Shown: positions 5,623 through 6,626 of the stretch, piece by piece | Numbering within the stretch: position 1 is the first letter of the stretch | Layout: every line of letters starts with the position of its first letter | NCBI GenBank assembly: GCA_036399715.1 | Contig: DASWMO010000100.1 | Span: 1 to 6,626 of the forward strand | From: DASVSE01 sp036399715 | GTDB taxonomy: Bacteria; Bacteroidota; Rhodothermia; Rhodothermales; Rubricoccaceae | Direction of reading: 5' to 3' | Length of the DNA: 6,626 nucleotides | Position numbers and translations under genes: made by a program | Notes under the pieces: generated by a model | The model's database searches: none | Told to the model about the DNA's origin: nothing | The model's input: the letters and a program-made list of their open reading frames with translations, nothing else

Positions 5623-6126
5623 ATGGCAGGTGTAGACCTTGGTGGCGACTCCGGTGGAGGACGCCACAAGAAGAAGCGGAAAGGCAAGCGCATTGGCGTC
5701 CGGATGGACATGACCCCGATGGTGGACGTCGCCTTCCTGCTGCTGACGTTCTTCATGCTCACGACCGTCTTCAGCCGGCCGCAGGCGATGGAGGTCAACC
5801 TCCCGGACTCGCCGGAGGAGATCAAGATCGCCGAGAGCAAGGTGATGACGATCCGCGGCTCGGAAGACGGCAACGTCTACTGGAACATGGGCACCGAGCC
5901 TCTCCAGCGGATCACATACGGTGAACTCAATGCCGCCCTGACGCGGCAGCGCGGGATCCTCGGCGACGACCTCATCGCCATCATCAAGGTGGACCGCCGC
6001 GGGACGTACACGAACATCGTGGACATGCTCGACGAGATCAAGCTCGCCGGCGTAACCAAGTTCAGCATCGCGCCCTTCACGGCACAGGACAGCACGCAAG
6101 TCCTCCAAACGCGGGCGGGCGCCTGA
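5623..6126 (+). CDS. exbD: ExbD/TolR-family biopolymer transport protein (second of two)
   Basis: This 167-residue protein has a longer N-terminal cytoplasmic tail than the first copy: a Gly-rich start, then a strongly basic run (HKKKRKGKR, 15-23). A single helix with DMTPMVDVAFLLLTFFM (29-45) follows. Asp35 is the predicted proton-carrying residue, and the canonical Pro is present. The periplasmic domain (about 55-152) includes IAIIKVDRRGTYTNIVDMLDEI-type spacing and ends GVTKFSIAPF, as in ExbD/TolR. It probably forms the ExbD dimer or heterodimer threaded through the ExbB pentamer. The ATG at 5623 lacks a Shine-Dalgarno sequence. A short frame (5588-5635) overlaps this start. The tonB gene begins 26 bp after the stop codon. 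The sequence is clearly paralogous to, but diverged from, the first exbD outside the membrane helix. Confidence 0.92.
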   Translation: MAGVDLGGDSGGGRHKKKRKGKRIGVRMDMTPMVDVAFLLLTFFMLTTVFSRPQAMEVNLPDSPEEIKIAESKVMTIRGSEDGNVYWNMGTEPLQRITYGELNAALTRQRGILGDDLIAIIKVDRRGTYTNIVDMLDEIKLAGVTKFSIAPFTAQDSTQVLQTRAGA

Positions 6127-6152
6127 GCCCCCCACCCATCCGGGACCGACCC

Positions 6153-6626
6153 ATGGCCACGCAAGCCGCCGCCCCCGCAAAGGGCCCCGTTCAGGACACA
6201 TACCAGAGGATTCTGGAATCGATTGCCCCGAACGCGTTTCAACTCAAGCAGAACTACAACGGCTACCTCGCGCGCGGGCTCGCCATTGCCGCGGGCATTC
6301 ACCTGCTCGGCATCGGGGCGTACTGGGGCTATATCGAGGCGACGAAGGTCCCCGACGTCGTCGAGACCGAACTGACCCAGGTCGCCTACGCGGACATCAC
6401 GCCGCCGTCGATCACGGACGCGCCGCCGCCGCCGAACGCGCCCCCGCCCCCGGCCGCTGCGGCCGTCCCGTCCGGCACGCCGACGCCGGTCCCAGATGAA
6501 CAGGCGCCGCCGGAGCAGACCATCCGCACGCAGACGGAGCTCTCGACGACCGGCCCGGCCACGTCTGGCACGGGCGTTGGCGTGATCAACGGGACGGGGC
6601 CGATCGGGCCGGCCGTGCCGCCCCCG
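6153..6626 (+). CDS. tonB: TonB energy transducer, N-terminal part (3' end outside the window)
   Basis: An open frame starts at ATG 6153 and stays open for 158 codons to the window end. Residues 1-40 are a cytoplasmic tail, longer than in E. coli TonB. One membrane helix spans about 42-60 (LAIAAGIHLLGIGAYWGYI). His50 within it corresponds to the functionally important membrane histidine of TonB (His20 in E. coli). The periplasmic part begins with acidic residues, then ITPPSITDAPPPPNAPPPP (82-100) and more Pro-rich sequence, the extended linker that spans the periplasm. The C-terminal domain that contacts TonB boxes of outer-membrane receptors is not in the window, so the family call rests on the helix, the proline linker and the exbB-exbD-exbD context. 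It lies 26 bp after the second exbD and is probably co-transcribed and co-translated with it. Confidence 0.85.
   Translation, partial: MATQAAAPAKGPVQDTYQRILESIAPNAFQLKQNYNGYLARGLAIAAGIHLLGIGAYWGYIEATKVPDVVETELTQVAYADITPPSITDAPPPPNAPPPPAAAAVPSGTPTPVPDEQAPPEQTIRTQTELSTTGPATSGTGVGVINGTGPIGPAVPPP

Noticed and set aside
5053..6201. 382-codon minus-strand open frame opposite both exbD genes
   Set aside because: It spans two well-supported genes and their spacer on the other strand and shows no recognisable domain.

Overview
This is a GC-rich (roughly two-thirds G+C or more) bacterial chromosomal window with tight gene packing. No start codon has a recognisable Shine-Dalgarno sequence, and two starts are preceded by sequences resembling the TAnnTTTG promoter element of Bacteroidota. 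The exbB-exbD-exbD-tonB order and the DMTPMVDVAFLLLTFFM signature are also typical of Bacteroidota-like bacteria. Together these suggest a high-GC member of that assemblage, such as Rhodothermota (the Salinibacter/Rhodothermus/Rubricoccus group). This is inferred from style and protein motifs, not from a marker gene.

Layout. Positions 1-168 hold the 3' end of a rightward gene whose 55 visible residues resemble the C-terminus of a Y-family DNA polymerase (DinB-like). It converges on a leftward gene block, and the gap between them is filled by about ten degenerate copies of a 21-bp tandem repeat (193-402). The leftward block, in transcription order, is a LOG-family nucleotide phosphoribohydrolase (3956-3390), a two-domain ABC transporter permease of the FbpB/ThiP type 4 bp downstream (3385-1736), a 166-bp gap (1570-1735), and a saccharopine-dehydrogenase-like NAD(P) oxidoreductase (1569-406). 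A divergent intergenic region (3957-4228) separates this block from a rightward cluster: exbB (4229-4969), two exbD genes (5089-5532, 5623-6126) and the start of tonB (6153 to the window end).

How the genes work together. The rightward cluster encodes a complete-looking TonB energising system. ExbB and ExbD form the proton-driven inner-membrane motor and TonB carries force to outer-membrane TonB-dependent receptors. The tonB gene is cut by the window edge before its C-terminal receptor-binding domain. The leftward permease would move a solute, possibly ferric iron, across the inner membrane. Its ATPase and binding protein are not beside it, so its substrate is open.

Most of the window is ordinary metabolism and transport. 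The least explained element is the 21-bp repeat array. It spans two DNA helical turns per unit, shows a higher-order 105-bp duplication, and in one frame has a protein-like substitution pattern. I did not find convincing evidence for a wholly new biological system.
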